Part shown: piece by piece, positions 1-7,681 of the stretch | How the letters are laid out: every line of letters starts with the position of its first letter | How positions within the stretch are numbered: the stretch's first letter is position 1 | DNA from: Oscillospiraceae bacterium | Lineage (GTDB): Bacteria > Bacillota > Clostridia > Oscillospirales > Acutalibacteraceae | NCBI GenBank assembly: GCA_003520555.1 | Contig: DOUO01000136.1 | Coordinates: forward strand, 1 to 9,026 | Reading direction: 5' to 3' | DNA: 9,026 bases | Notes under the pieces: model-generated | Database searches by the model: none | What the model saw: the letters and a program-made list of their open reading frames with translations, nothing else | Told to the model about the DNA's origin: nothing | Made by a program: the position numbers and the translations under genes

Positions 1-13
1 TTGACTTCTGTTC

Positions 14-994
14 TTATTCCCACTCGATTGTGCCAGAGGGCTTTGGAGTGAGATCGTAGAGCACGCGGTTAACGTTTTCGACCTCTGTGGTTATGCGGTG
101 TGTGATGTGCTGCAAAAGCTCAAACGGAACGTTTTCAACCGTAGCGGTCATGGCGTCCTTGGTGTTTACGGCGCGGATGATTACCGGGAAAGCAAAGGTG
201 CGCTTACCGTCCTTTACACCGACGGATTTAAAGTCGGGAACGGCGGTGAAATACTGCCAAACCTTGCCCTCAAGGCCGTTCTTCGCAAACTCCTCGCGGA
301 GAATTGCGTCGGACTCTCTGACCGCCTCAAGTCTGTCGCGTGTGATTGCGCCGAGACAGCGAACGCCGAGTCCCGGACCCGGGAAAGGCTGGCGGAATAC
401 CATATTGTCGGGCAGTCCCAAAGCTTTGCCGACAACTCTGACCTCATCCTTAAACAGAAGCTTGACAGGCTCAACAAGCTCGAACTGCAAATCTTCAGGA
501 AGTCCGCCTACGTTGTGGTGAGCCTTTACCCCGTCGCTTTCAAGGATATCGGGATAAATTGTGCCCTGTGCCAGAAACTCTATGCCGTCAAGCTTTCTTG
601 CTTCTTCCTCAAACACGCGAATAAATTCAGCGCCGATAATTTTTCTTTTCTTTTCAGGCTCCGCAACGCCTGCAAGCTTGTCCAAAAAGCGGTCAACAGC
701 GTCAACATACACGAGGTTTGCATTCATTTGATTTTTGAAAACCTCAACAACCTGCTCGGGTTCTCCCTTGCGGAGAAGTCCGTGGTTAACGTGAACGCAT
801 ACGAGCTGTTTGCCGACTGCTTTAATTAAAAGAGCGGCAACAACAGAGCTGTCTACGCCGCCCGACAGCGCCAGCAGAACCTTTTTGTCGCCGATTTGCT
901 CCTTAAGCTCCTTAATCTGCTCGTCAATAAAGGCATTGGCAAGCTCCGCGGTTGTAATTCTTTCCATTGTTTCAGGTCTTACGTTTCCCTGCAT
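14..994 (-). CDS. guaA: GMP synthetase, ATP-pyrophosphatase subunit only (no glutaminase domain)
   Basis: Predicted 326-residue enzyme that adenylates XMP and aminates it to GMP. It matches the C-terminal two-thirds of GuaA. The PP-loop SGGVDSS is at residues 44-50, QGTIYPD at 143-149, HHN at 159-161, [12 protein letters not shown] at 201-212, and the dimerization domain ends in KPSGTIEWE. The N-terminal class I glutaminase domain (Cys-His-Glu) is absent. The protein begins about 40 residues before the PP-loop, as in archaeal two-subunit GMP synthases (subunit B). The ATG at 994 is chosen because a perfect AGGAGG lies 7 nt upstream. The reading frame stays open to 1240, but that extension crosses the promoter. 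The gene is monocistronic, divergent from tspO. Inference: it either uses free ammonia or borrows a glutaminase subunit encoded elsewhere. Family assignment is very sure; the nitrogen source is unknown. Confidence 0.95.
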   Translation of the reverse strand: MQGNVRPETMERITTAELANAFIDEQIKELKEQIGDKKVLLALSGGVDSSVVAALLIKAVGKQLVCVHVNHGLLRKGEPEQVVEVFKNQMNANLVYVDAVDRFLDKLAGVAEPEKKRKIIGAEFIRVFEEEARKLDGIEFLAQGTIYPDILESDGVKAHHNVGGLPEDLQFELVEPVKLLFKDEVRVVGKALGLPDNMVFRQPFPGPGLGVRCLGAITRDRLEAVRESDAILREEFAKNGLEGKVWQYFTAVPDFKSVGVKDGKRTFAFPVIIRAVNTKDAMTATVENVPFELLQHITHRITTEVENVNRVLYDLTPKPSGTIEWE

Positions 995-1022
995 CCTGAT
1001 TCCTCCTAAAATGTGATACTTC

Positions 1023-1051
1023 ATTATAAAATATTTATGCGCGAAAATCAA
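1023..1051 (-). promoter_or_regulatory. Promoter of the short GMP synthetase gene
   Basis: Reading the minus strand, a -35 TTGATT (1051-1046), an exact 17-bp spacer and a perfect -10 TATAAT (1028-1023) are present. Transcription would start near 1016, giving a leader of about 22 nt that contains the AGGAGG ribosome binding site at 1007-1002. No room remains for a riboswitch. The same -35 sequence and spacer occur at the tRNA-Leu promoter. Confidence 0.75.
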
Positions 1052-1092
1052 GCTATACGGACATATTTTGTGTCTTAATTTAAAGCGTGAAT

Positions 1093-1122
1093 CAGAATAA
1101 TTAATATTTGGCGGCATATAAT
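1093..1122 (+). promoter_or_regulatory. Probable tspO promoter
   Basis: A perfect -10 TATAAT occupies 1117-1122. No good -35 lies at the right distance; the best 18-bp-spaced hexamer at 1093-1098 matches only two consensus positions. The predicted start near 1129 gives a leader of about 20 nt before the ATG at 1149, long enough to include the GGAG at 1136-1139. It may need an activator or be weak. Confidence 0.4.
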
Positions 1123-1148
1123 AGAATAAAAACATGGAGATGATATAT

Positions 1149-1622
1149 ATGTCCGTCAAAATTAATTGGGATAAGGTCAAAATATACGCAATAAGCATAA
1201 TAATTCCGCTTGCGTTGGGTGCGTTGACAGGCTTTGCCACATCAGGTTCAATGGATTACAAGGATTTGGTTAAGCCGCCGCTTGCGCCGCCTTCTGTGCT
1301 GTTTCCCATTGCGTGGAGCCTGCTTTATCTACTTATGGGTGTTTCATACGGAATGTTAAAGTCAAACGGGCTTCAGGGCGGCAACGCAAGTATATTGTAT
1401 TATGTTCAGCTTGCGGTAAACCTGCTGTGGCCTGTCGCGTTTTTTGTGCTTAAATGGCGGCTGTTTGCTTTCATCTGGATTTTGCTGCTTGACGCACTTG
1501 TAATTGCGATGACAGTAAGCTTTTACCGCAGGAAAAAATCGGCAGGTCTGCTGCAAATACCGTATATTGTCTGGGTTGTGTTTGCCTCATACCTCAATTT
1601 GGGAATAGTTATTTTGAATTAA
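1149..1622 (+). CDS. tspO: TspO/MBR-family membrane protein
   Basis: Predicted 157-residue integral membrane protein with five hydrophobic segments, the usual TspO (tryptophan-rich sensory protein / peripheral benzodiazepine receptor) architecture. Family hallmarks are [15 protein letters not shown] at residues 42-56 followed by LLYLLMG, then [13 protein letters not shown] in the third/fourth helix region, and [16 protein letters not shown] near the end. Family members bind porphyrins and related ligands and are linked to tetrapyrrole or stress responses; the role here cannot be told from sequence. The start at 1149 is preferred because GGAG sits 9 nt upstream. In-frame ATGs at 1134 and 1140 would lie at or before that site and leave almost no leader. 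The gene is divergent from the short GMP synthetase and convergent with full-length guaA, so it is not part of the purine operon. Confidence 0.9.
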   Translation: MSVKINWDKVKIYAISIIIPLALGALTGFATSGSMDYKDLVKPPLAPPSVLFPIAWSLLYLLMGVSYGMLKSNGLQGGNASILYYVQLAVNLLWPVAFFVLKWRLFAFIWILLLDALVIAMTVSFYRRKKSAGLLQIPYIVWVVFASYLNLGIVILN

Positions 1623-1702
1623 GAGCCATTACGCAATACTACCGCCCGAAAATAATATTTGGTTGCATAATTTTTTAAAATCATTTTAGTATAATAGAAA
1701 AC

Positions 1703-1734
1703 GCCGCCGGGCAGGAAATACCCCGCTTGGCGGC
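1703..1734. terminator. GC-rich hairpin between convergent tspO and guaA, probable terminator
   Basis: GCCGCC (1703-1708) pairs with GGCGGC (1729-1734), and an inner five-pair stem with one wobble closes the loop. Read on the minus strand it lies 26 nt past the guaA stop and is followed by GTTTTCTATT, a short T-run. Read on the plus strand it follows tspO by 80 nt but has only TTGATTTAT after it. It probably ends guaA and may act weakly in the other direction. A separate perfect AT hairpin, AATTCTA/TAGAATT with a 3-nt loop, lies at 1744-1760 directly after the guaA stop. Confidence 0.6.
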
Positions 1735-1760
1735 TTGATTTATAATTCTATATTAGAATT

Positions 1761-3305
1761 TTACTCCCATTCCACGGTTCCGGGAGGTTTAGAGGTGATG
1801 TCATACACCACGCGGTTCACCTGCGGAACTTCGTTGATTATACGGTTGCTGACTTTGCCGAGGATATCATAAGGAATTTTAGCCCAGTCCGCAGTCATAA
1901 AGTCGTCGGTTGTTACAGCGCGGATTGCCACAAGCTCGCTGTAGGTGCGCGCGTCGCCCATTACTCCTACGGTACGAACGCCCGGAAGCACGGCAAAAAA
2001 CTGGCTCATTTCCTTGGCGTAACCGCATTTATCCATTTCATCGCGGAGAATTGCGTCCGCTTCCTGCAAAATTTTTACTCGTTCGGCGGTAACTTCGCCT
2101 ATTACCCTGACTCCGAGTCCGGGACCGGGAAACGGCTGACGCCATACCAAATCATGAGGAAGCCCGAGCTTTTCTCCGACGGCTCTTACCTCATCCTTGA
2201 ACAAGTCCTTGAGAGGTTCGATTATGCCCTCAAACTTGATATCCTTCGGAACGCCCACCTGATTATGATGGGTTTTTATTTTTGCCGCGTCGCCCTTTCC
2301 GCTTTCAATGCGGTCGGGGTAAATTGTGCCCTGCGCAAAATAGCCGCTTCCGTAGCTTTCGCGAATTTTGTCCCAGAAAACATTGTAAAATTCGGTGCCG
2401 ATTATATTGCGCTTTACCTCAGGGTCGTTTGCGCCCTTAAGCTTTGCAAGAAATTCATCCTGACAATTGATGCGCACAAAATTCATATCAAAGAGCTTGG
2501 TGAAGGTATTTTCAACAAAGTCGCCCTCGTCCTTGCGCATAAGTCCCTGGTCAACAAAAACGCATGTAAGCTGTTTGCCGATTGCGCGGCTCAGCAGCGC
2601 CGCGGCGACGGAAGAATCAACGCCGCCGGAAAGTCCGAGCACAACTCCCTTGTCCCCCACCTGAGCTTTAATTTGCTCAACGGTAGTTTCAATAAAGCTG
2701 TCCATTTTCCATTCACCCTTACAGCCGCATACGCTGTACAAGAACGAACGCAGCATTTCCCTTCCGTGTTCGGTGTGATTAACCTCCGGATGGAACTGAA
2801 CGCCGTAAAGCTTTTTTTCGGGGCAGGACATCGCCGCAACGGGACAGTTGGCTGTGGAGGCGGTTACGGAAAATCCGTTTGGAACTTCGCTTATATAATC
2901 GCGATGGCTCATCCACGAAACACCGGCGGACGGAATTCCTTTGAAAATGAGGTCTGAATTATTGTATGAGGTTTCGGTTTTGCCGTATTCGCTTACAGAG
3001 TCATCCGCCGCGGAAACAACGTTGCCGCCAAGGGAATAAGCCATAAGCTGACAGCCGTAGCAAATACCCAAAACAGGTATTCCGAGTCCGAAGATTTCGG
3101 GCGAATAATGCGGCGAGGCTTCATCATAAACGCTGTTGGGGCCGCCGGTGAAAATAATGCCCTTTGGCGAAATGCTCTTGATTTTCTCGATATCAACCGT
3201 GTACGGCAAAATTTCACAGTACACGTTACATTCGCGCACACGCCGCGCGATAAGCTGATTGTACTGTCCGCCGAAATCGAGAACTATTACGGTTTCCTTG
3301 CTCAT
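1761..3305 (-). CDS. guaA: GMP synthase (glutamine-hydrolysing), full length
   Basis: Predicted 514-residue cytosolic enzyme converting XMP, glutamine and ATP to GMP, the last step of the guanine branch (EC 6.3.5.2). The N-terminal class I glutaminase domain has the nucleophile Cys82 in ICYGCQ and the His172/Glu174 pair in FHPEV. The ATP-pyrophosphatase domain has SGGVDSS at 226-232, QGTIYPD at 325-331 and [12 protein letters not shown] at 389-400. The dimerization domain ends in KPPGTVEWE. Length is normal for bacterial GuaA. The ATG at 3305 fits both the [14 protein letters not shown] start and a GAGGG 7 nt upstream; a TTG at 3323 is a less likely alternative. It is last in the purine cluster, 94 bp after purA, and has HHNQVGVP where the short paralog has HHNVGGLP. 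Confidence 0.98.
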   Translation of the reverse strand: MSKETVIVLDFGGQYNQLIARRVRECNVYCEILPYTVDIEKIKSISPKGIIFTGGPNSVYDEASPHYSPEIFGLGIPVLGICYGCQLMAYSLGGNVVSAADDSVSEYGKTETSYNNSDLIFKGIPSAGVSWMSHRDYISEVPNGFSVTASTANCPVAAMSCPEKKLYGVQFHPEVNHTEHGREMLRSFLYSVCGCKGEWKMDSFIETTVEQIKAQVGDKGVVLGLSGGVDSSVAAALLSRAIGKQLTCVFVDQGLMRKDEGDFVENTFTKLFDMNFVRINCQDEFLAKLKGANDPEVKRNIIGTEFYNVFWDKIRESYGSGYFAQGTIYPDRIESGKGDAAKIKTHHNQVGVPKDIKFEGIIEPLKDLFKDEVRAVGEKLGLPHDLVWRQPFPGPGLGVRVIGEVTAERVKILQEADAILRDEMDKCGYAKEMSQFFAVLPGVRTVGVMGDARTYSELVAIRAVTTDDFMTADWAKIPYDILGKVSNRIINEVPQVNRVVYDITSKPPGTVEWE

Positions 3306-3323
3306 AACCTTACCCTCTTTCAA

Positions 3324-3329
3324 ATTATA
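3324..3329 (-). promoter_or_regulatory. Possible -10 element before guaA
   Basis: The minus strand reads TATAAT at 3329-3324, embedded in a very AT-rich stretch. The best upstream -35 candidate (TTGCGC, 18-bp spacer) matches only three consensus positions and lies inside a hairpin. The start predicted from it would leave a leader of only about 12 nt, barely covering the ribosome binding site. An internal guaA promoter is possible but weakly supported. Confidence 0.2.
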
Positions 3330-3341
3330 TTAAATATATTA

Positions 3342-3361
3342 GGAACGGCGCAAACCGTTCC
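3342..3361 (-). other. Perfect hairpin in the purA-guaA spacer (proximal to guaA)
   Basis: On the minus strand GGAACGG and CCGTTCC form a perfect 7-bp stem around a 6-nt loop, followed by TAATATATTTAATATAATTT. There is no clean T-run, so this could be a weak terminator, an RNA-stability element or a leader structure of guaA. It lies 37 nt upstream of the guaA start codon. Confidence 0.45.
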
Positions 3362-3371
3362 CAAATAAGGC

Positions 3372-3392
3372 GGGAGACCGCATGAGTCTCCC
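3372..3392 (-). terminator. Hairpin directly after purA, possible leaky terminator
   Basis: On the minus strand GGGAGAC and GTCTCCC form a perfect 7-bp stem with a 7-nt loop, 7 nt past the purA stop codon. It is followed by GCCTTATTTGG, an interrupted T-run, so termination would probably be partial. This would lower guaA expression relative to purC-F-B-A without blocking it. Confidence 0.45.
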
Positions 3393-3399
3393 CTGTAAA

Positions 3400-4677
3400 T
3401 TATCTGTATATGATGTCTTCCCTTGCAGGACCGTTTGATACCATTGTTACAGGTACGCCGATTTCTTTTTCGGCGAACTCGATGTATTCACGGCACTCCT
3501 TGGGGAGGTCGCTGTAGTTTTTAATGCCTGAAATTGAGCATTTCCAGCCCTTAAACTTTTTAAGCACAGGCTTGCAGCGTTTAAGCTTTGTGGTTGACGG
3601 GAAGTAGTCAATAACCTCTCCGTCAAGCTCATAACCGACACATACCGGGATTTCGTCAAGATATCCCAGTACGTCGAGAACGGTAAAGGCAACCTGAGTT
3701 GCGCCCTGAACCATGCAGCCGTAGCGGGTCGCGACAAGATCAAGCCAGCCCATGCGGCGGGGTCTGCCTGTTGTAGCGCCGAATTCGCCGCCGTCGCCGC
3801 CGCGTCTGCGCAGCTCGTCAGCTTCTTCGCCGAAGATTTCGGAAACAAATTCGCCCGCGCCTACCGCGCTTGAATACGCCTTCACCACGGTGATGATTTC
3901 CTTGATTTCATACGGGGGGATTCCCGCGCCTACAGCGCCGTAGCCTGCGATTGTGTTTGAGGATGTAACCATGGGATATATGCCGAAGTCCGTGTCCTTG
4001 AGCGAACCGAGCTGGCCTTCAAGCAAAATATTTTTACCTTCCTTAAGCGCGTTATGAATAAAGGTGAAGGCGTCGCCGACATAAGGAGCAAGCTGCTCCT
4101 TATATTCCATGAGCTTATCAAAAACCTCCTGCTCGGTGATGGCAGGCTTATTGTAAAGATTTTTAAGAGTTGCGTTTTTTATTTCGAGCGCGTGACGGAT
4201 TTTCTCCTTAAGTGAATCGGGATCGTCATAAAGCTCGTTAATCTGGAAACCGATTTTTGAATACTTATCGGAATAGAAAGGCGCGATTCCGCTTTTGGTT
4301 GAGCCAAAGGAATTTTTGCCCAAACGTTCCTCCTCATAGCAGTCAAACGCAACGTGATAAGGCATTACAATTTGCGCGCGGTCGGAAATGATGATGTTGG
4401 GCTTGGGAACGCCGCGTTCCTCAAGCTCCTTCATTTCCTTTACAAAATTTTCAACGCTGAAAGCAACGCCGTTTCCGATTATGTTGGTGATATTTTGATG
4501 AAACACCCCTGACGGAAGCTGGTGAAGCGCGAACTTGCCGTAATTATTGATGATAGTATGGCCTGCGTTTGCGCCGCCCTGAAAGCGGATTACAATGTCG
4601 CTGGAATTTGCGAGCACGTCGGTAATTTTACCCTTGCCTTCGTCGCCCCAATTTGCGCCTACGATTGCTTTTACCAT
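3400..4677 (-). CDS. purA: Adenylosuccinate synthetase
   Basis: Predicted 425-residue cytosolic enzyme joining IMP and aspartate with GTP to form adenylosuccinate, the first AMP-branch step (EC 6.3.4.4). The P-loop-like NWGDEGKGK covers residues 9-17, with the presumed catalytic Asp12 and His40 in NAGHT. YPMVTSSN lies near 234-241, ATTGRPRRMGWLD at 301-313 and SNGPARED near the end. Length is typical. Two loops differ from the textbook E. coli form: EGQLG at 220-224 replaces EGAQG, and GSTKSGIAP near 125-133 replaces GTTGRGIGP. I recall such variants from other clostridia, so this is probably a lineage type and not a defect. The ATG at 4677 has GGAG 7 nt upstream. It lies 27 bp after purB and is surely co-transcribed; PurB uses its product. 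Confidence 0.97.
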   Translation of the reverse strand: MVKAIVGANWGDEGKGKITDVLANSSDIVIRFQGGANAGHTIINNYGKFALHQLPSGVFHQNITNIIGNGVAFSVENFVKEMKELEERGVPKPNIIISDRAQIVMPYHVAFDCYEEERLGKNSFGSTKSGIAPFYSDKYSKIGFQINELYDDPDSLKEKIRHALEIKNATLKNLYNKPAITEQEVFDKLMEYKEQLAPYVGDAFTFIHNALKEGKNILLEGQLGSLKDTDFGIYPMVTSSNTIAGYGAVGAGIPPYEIKEIITVVKAYSSAVGAGEFVSEIFGEEADELRRRGGDGGEFGATTGRPRRMGWLDLVATRYGCMVQGATQVAFTVLDVLGYLDEIPVCVGYELDGEVIDYFPSTTKLKRCKPVLKKFKGWKCSISGIKNYSDLPKECREYIEFAEKEIGVPVTMVSNGPAREDIIYR

Positions 4678-4704
4678 GATTTGTCTCCTTTTTATCCAAA
4701 CGGA

Positions 4705-6141
4705 TTAAACGTTAATTTCGGGATTGTCGGACGCGATGTCCTTGTATTTTTCAAGCACCGGAGCAACATATTCGCTGAGAAAATCCTCGGTTTGCTCCTT
4801 TGCCCTGCCCGTGTATTTTTCGGGACGGAGTATGTTTTCAAGTTCTTCAAGAGTTACGCCGAAGGCTTCGTCCGCGGCAATTCTTTCAAGGAGGTCGTTT
4901 TCGCCGCCCTCCTCCTTAATAACCTTTGAAGCCGCCATTGAGTGAACGCGGATTCTTTCGTGCAGCTGCTGACGGTCGGCGCCTCTTTTCTTTACGGCGT
5001 CCATCATAATGTTTTCGGTTGCCATGAACGGAAGCTCCTTGCGCAGTCTTTGCTCAATAACCTTGGGATAAACCACAAGACCGTCGGCAACGTTCGCGAA
5101 CAGCGAGAGAATTCCGTCAACCGCAAGGAATGCCTCGGGAATACTGAGACGTTTATTTGCGGAGTCGTCAAGCGTGCGCTCAAACCACTGTGTCGCAGTT
5201 GTAAAGTAGCCGTTGAGCACATCAACCATTACATAACGCGAAAGCGAGCCTATGCGTTCGCTCCTCATGGGGTTGCGCTTGTAAGCCATTGCCGACGAAC
5301 CGATTTGGTTCTTTTCGAACGGCTCCTCAACCTCTTTGAGGTGCTGCAAAAGTCTGATGTCGTTAGAAAACTTGGCGGCAGTCTGAGCAATGCCTGCAAG
5401 CACGTTCAAAAACTGCGAATCCAGCTTTCTTGAATAGGTTTGTCCGGAAACCGCAAAGCATGCCTTAAAGCCCATTTTTTGAGCGATTTTACGGTCAAGC
5501 TCCTTGCATTTTTCATGGTCGCCGTCAAACAGCTCCAAAAAGCTTGCCTGGGTACCGGTTGTGCCCTTTGAACCCAAAAGCTTTGCCTTTGAAAGCAGGT
5601 ATTCAACGTCCTCTAAGTCCATCAAAAGCTCCTGAAGCCAAAGCGTGGCTCTTTTTCCCACGGTTGTGGGCTGCGCGGGCTGGAAGTGAGTAAACGCCAG
5701 GGTCGGCAGTGCTTTGTATTCGTCCGCGAATTTTGCAAGGTTGCGGATAACGGTGATGAGCTTGTTTCTGATAAGCTGCATACCCTCGGTCATGATGATA
5801 ATATCCGTGTTGTCGCCGACATAGCAGGACGTTGCGCCGAGGTGAATAATGCCCTTTGCGTTAGGACACTGAACGCCGTAAGCGTAAACGTGGCTCATTA
5901 CGTCATGGCGGACAAGCTTTTCACGCTCCTGAGCGACATCGTAATTGATGTCGTCGGCATGAGCCTTAAGCTCTTCAATCTGCTCCTTGGTTATGGGCAG
6001 TCCAAGCTCCATTTCAGCCTCGGCAAGCGCTATCCAGAGCTTTCTCCAGGTGCGGAACTTCTTGTCGGGTGAAAAGATGTATTTCATTTCCCTGCCGGCG
6101 TAACGCGCTGACAAGGGCGATTCATAAGTATCTCTGCTCAT
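4705..6141 (-). CDS. purB: Adenylosuccinate lyase
   Basis: Predicted 478-residue member of the fumarase/aspartase superfamily. It cleaves fumarate from SAICAR (yielding AICAR) and from adenylosuccinate (yielding AMP), so it serves both IMP synthesis and the AMP branch (EC 4.3.2.2). The superfamily signature GSSAMAYKRNP is at residues 281-291, in the flexible catalytic Ser loop. Other conserved blocks are RHDVMSHV around 78-85, HLGATSCYVGDNTD around 100-113 and THFQPAQPTTVGKR around 151-164. Length matches the longer bacterial/eukaryote-like PurB class. The ATG at 6141 has AAGGA 8 nt upstream. It lies between purF (19 bp upstream) and purA (27 bp downstream), matching its link between PurC and PurA. 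No frameshift or missing catalytic block is seen. Confidence 0.97.
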   Translation of the reverse strand: MSRDTYESPLSARYAGREMKYIFSPDKKFRTWRKLWIALAEAEMELGLPITKEQIEELKAHADDINYDVAQEREKLVRHDVMSHVYAYGVQCPNAKGIIHLGATSCYVGDNTDIIIMTEGMQLIRNKLITVIRNLAKFADEYKALPTLAFTHFQPAQPTTVGKRATLWLQELLMDLEDVEYLLSKAKLLGSKGTTGTQASFLELFDGDHEKCKELDRKIAQKMGFKACFAVSGQTYSRKLDSQFLNVLAGIAQTAAKFSNDIRLLQHLKEVEEPFEKNQIGSSAMAYKRNPMRSERIGSLSRYVMVDVLNGYFTTATQWFERTLDDSANKRLSIPEAFLAVDGILSLFANVADGLVVYPKVIEQRLRKELPFMATENIMMDAVKKRGADRQQLHERIRVHSMAASKVIKEEGGENDLLERIAADEAFGVTLEELENILRPEKYTGRAKEQTEDFLSEYVAPVLEKYKDIASDNPEINV

Positions 6142-6160
6142 ATTGCAAATCCTTTCCGTA

Positions 6161-7630
6161 TTAGCTGTCGGTTCCTACGCAGTTTTTGTCAAAATTCATT
6201 CCTCCGCGCTCCTTGCCCTTGAACATCTCACGGGTGATAGCGGCAGGATATTTTCCCGTGAAGCAACCGTCGCAAAAGCCTCCGGGCGCAAAGTTTATCA
6301 TTTCATTAAGCTTGTCTACGGGCAGATATCCGAGTGTATCCGCGCCGCTGAGCTGTCTTATTTCCTCAATAGTGTGGTTGCAGGCAATCAACTCTCCGCG
6401 CGAGGGAATGTCGGTTCCGTAGTAGCACGGCCACATAAACGGCGGCGAGCTGATTCGCATGTGAACCTCTTTTGCGCCGGCGTCCCTGAGCATTGTTACA
6501 ATGCGGTCAACGGTTGTGCCGCGCACAATACTGTCGTCAATCATTACAACGCGTTTGCCGCGTACCATGTCGGAGATTGGATTAAGCTTTATGCGAACGC
6601 TCTTCATGCGCTCCTTTTGGCTTGGTTTAATGAAGGTTCTGCCGATGTAGGAATTCTTTACAATTGCCTTTTCATAAGGAATTCCGCTTTCCTCGGCGTA
6701 GCCTATTGCCGCGTCTATTCCCGATTCGGGAACACCGATTACCATGTCGGCATCAACGGGAAATTCACGAGCCAATATTCTGCCCGCCTGTTTTCTGGCT
6801 TCATACACGCTTACGCCGTCAATAAACGAGTCGCTGCGTGCAAAGTAGATATATTCAAATATACAGAGAGATTTTTTCTTTTCCTTAAATTCGGGCTTAA
6901 TTGAACGCAGTCCGCTGCTGTCGACAACAACAATTTCACCGGGCTCAATGTCGCGGACAAATTCCGCTCCGCAGGCGTCAAGCGCCGCGCTTTCGCTGGC
7001 AAATACATACGAGTTGTTAAACTTTCCAATGCATAGCGGTCTGAAACCGTGCGGGTCTCTTGCGGCGATAAGCTTTCTGGGACTCATTACAAGCAAAGAA
7101 TACGCGCCCTCAATAACCTGCATGGCGTTTGCCACAGCCTGTTCTACACAGTGGGTTTTGAGCCTTTCACGCGCGATTACGTAGCAAATAACCTCGGAGT
7201 CGATTGTTGTTTGGAAAATTGCGCCTGTCTGTTCAAGACTTCGCCTGATTTCCACCGCGTTTGTAAGGTTGCCGTTGTGGGCAACCGACAGCGTGCCCTT
7301 TACATAACGCATAACAAGCGGCTGAGCGTTTTCGGGCACAGAGCCGCCTGCGGTTGAGTAACGGACGTGGGAAATGCCCATTTGTCCGCGTAGGGAGTCA
7401 AGAATCGAGTTGTTGAACACCTCGGTTACAAGTCCCATATTTTTATAATAATTAATTACGCCTTCATCTGTTACCGCTATGCCGCAGCTTTCCTGACCTC
7501 TGTGCTGAAGCGCAAGAAGTCCGTTATAACAGGCATAGGCAGGGTCAATTGAACCGTCGCTGAATATTCCGAAAACACCGCACTCTTCGTGCAGGCCTTC
7601 CTTAGCAAAATTATCAAAAGAATAATTCAA
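6161..7630 (-). CDS. purF: Amidophosphoribosyltransferase
   Basis: Predicted 489-residue enzyme making 5-phosphoribosylamine from PRPP and glutamine, the committed first step of purine synthesis (EC 2.4.2.14). The Ntn-type glutaminase nucleophile is Cys17 in EECGVFGI; the preceding 16 residues look like the propeptide removed by self-processing. The PRPP loop VVMIDDSIVRGTT is at 361-373. Cys256, Cys402, Cys453 and Cys456 (the last two in GFCDGC) match the four ligands of the [4Fe-4S] cluster in the Bacillus subtilis type, so oxygen-sensitive cluster-dependent maturation is likely. The start codon is TTG at 7630. No in-frame ATG or GTG lies between the catalytic Cys and the upstream stop, and a GGTGA motif lies 4 nt before it. 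It is 51 bp after purC and 19 bp before purB. Confidence 0.97.
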   Translation of the reverse strand: MNYSFDNFAKEGLHEECGVFGIFSDGSIDPAYACYNGLLALQHRGQESCGIAVTDEGVINYYKNMGLVTEVFNNSILDSLRGQMGISHVRYSTAGGSVPENAQPLVMRYVKGTLSVAHNGNLTNAVEIRRSLEQTGAIFQTTIDSEVICYVIARERLKTHCVEQAVANAMQVIEGAYSLLVMSPRKLIAARDPHGFRPLCIGKFNNSYVFASESAALDACGAEFVRDIEPGEIVVVDSSGLRSIKPEFKEKKKSLCIFEYIYFARSDSFIDGVSVYEARKQAGRILAREFPVDADMVIGVPESGIDAAIGYAEESGIPYEKAIVKNSYIGRTFIKPSQKERMKSVRIKLNPISDMVRGKRVVMIDDSIVRGTTVDRIVTMLRDAGAKEVHMRISSPPFMWPCYYGTDIPSRGELIACNHTIEEIRQLSGADTLGYLPVDKLNEMINFAPGGFCDGCFTGKYPAAITREMFKGKERGGMNFDKNCVGTDS

Positions 7631-7681
7631 GGTTTCACCATCCGAAATATTGATTAATCTGTTTATAATTCGAATAAGGAA

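Noticed and set aside
98..829. Long plus-strand ORF (243 aa) antisense to the short GMP synthetase, which resembles another plus-strand ORF at 2154-2957 antisense to guaA.
   Set aside because: Both are shadows of paralogous genes read in the same antisense frame, so their similarity is inherited from the guaA sequences. Neither has a convincing ribosome binding site or promoter.
995..1240. 82-residue N-terminal extension of the short GMP synthetase, read from an upstream ATG at 1240.
   Set aside because: It would cross the perfect promoter at 1023-1051 and overlap the start of tspO. The ATG at 994 has an ideal AGGAGG, and the extension looks like translated AT-rich spacer.
1663..1695. Plus-strand TTGCAT and TATAAT in the tspO-guaA spacer, looking like a promoter.
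   Set aside because: The spacer is 21 bp, too long for a normal promoter, and no plus-strand gene lies downstream, only the hairpin and the antisense side of guaA.
6143..6904. Plus-strand ORF of 253 aa antisense to purF.
   Set aside because: It lies almost entirely within the well-supported purF gene, with no recognisable domain or start signal. It is a chance open frame.
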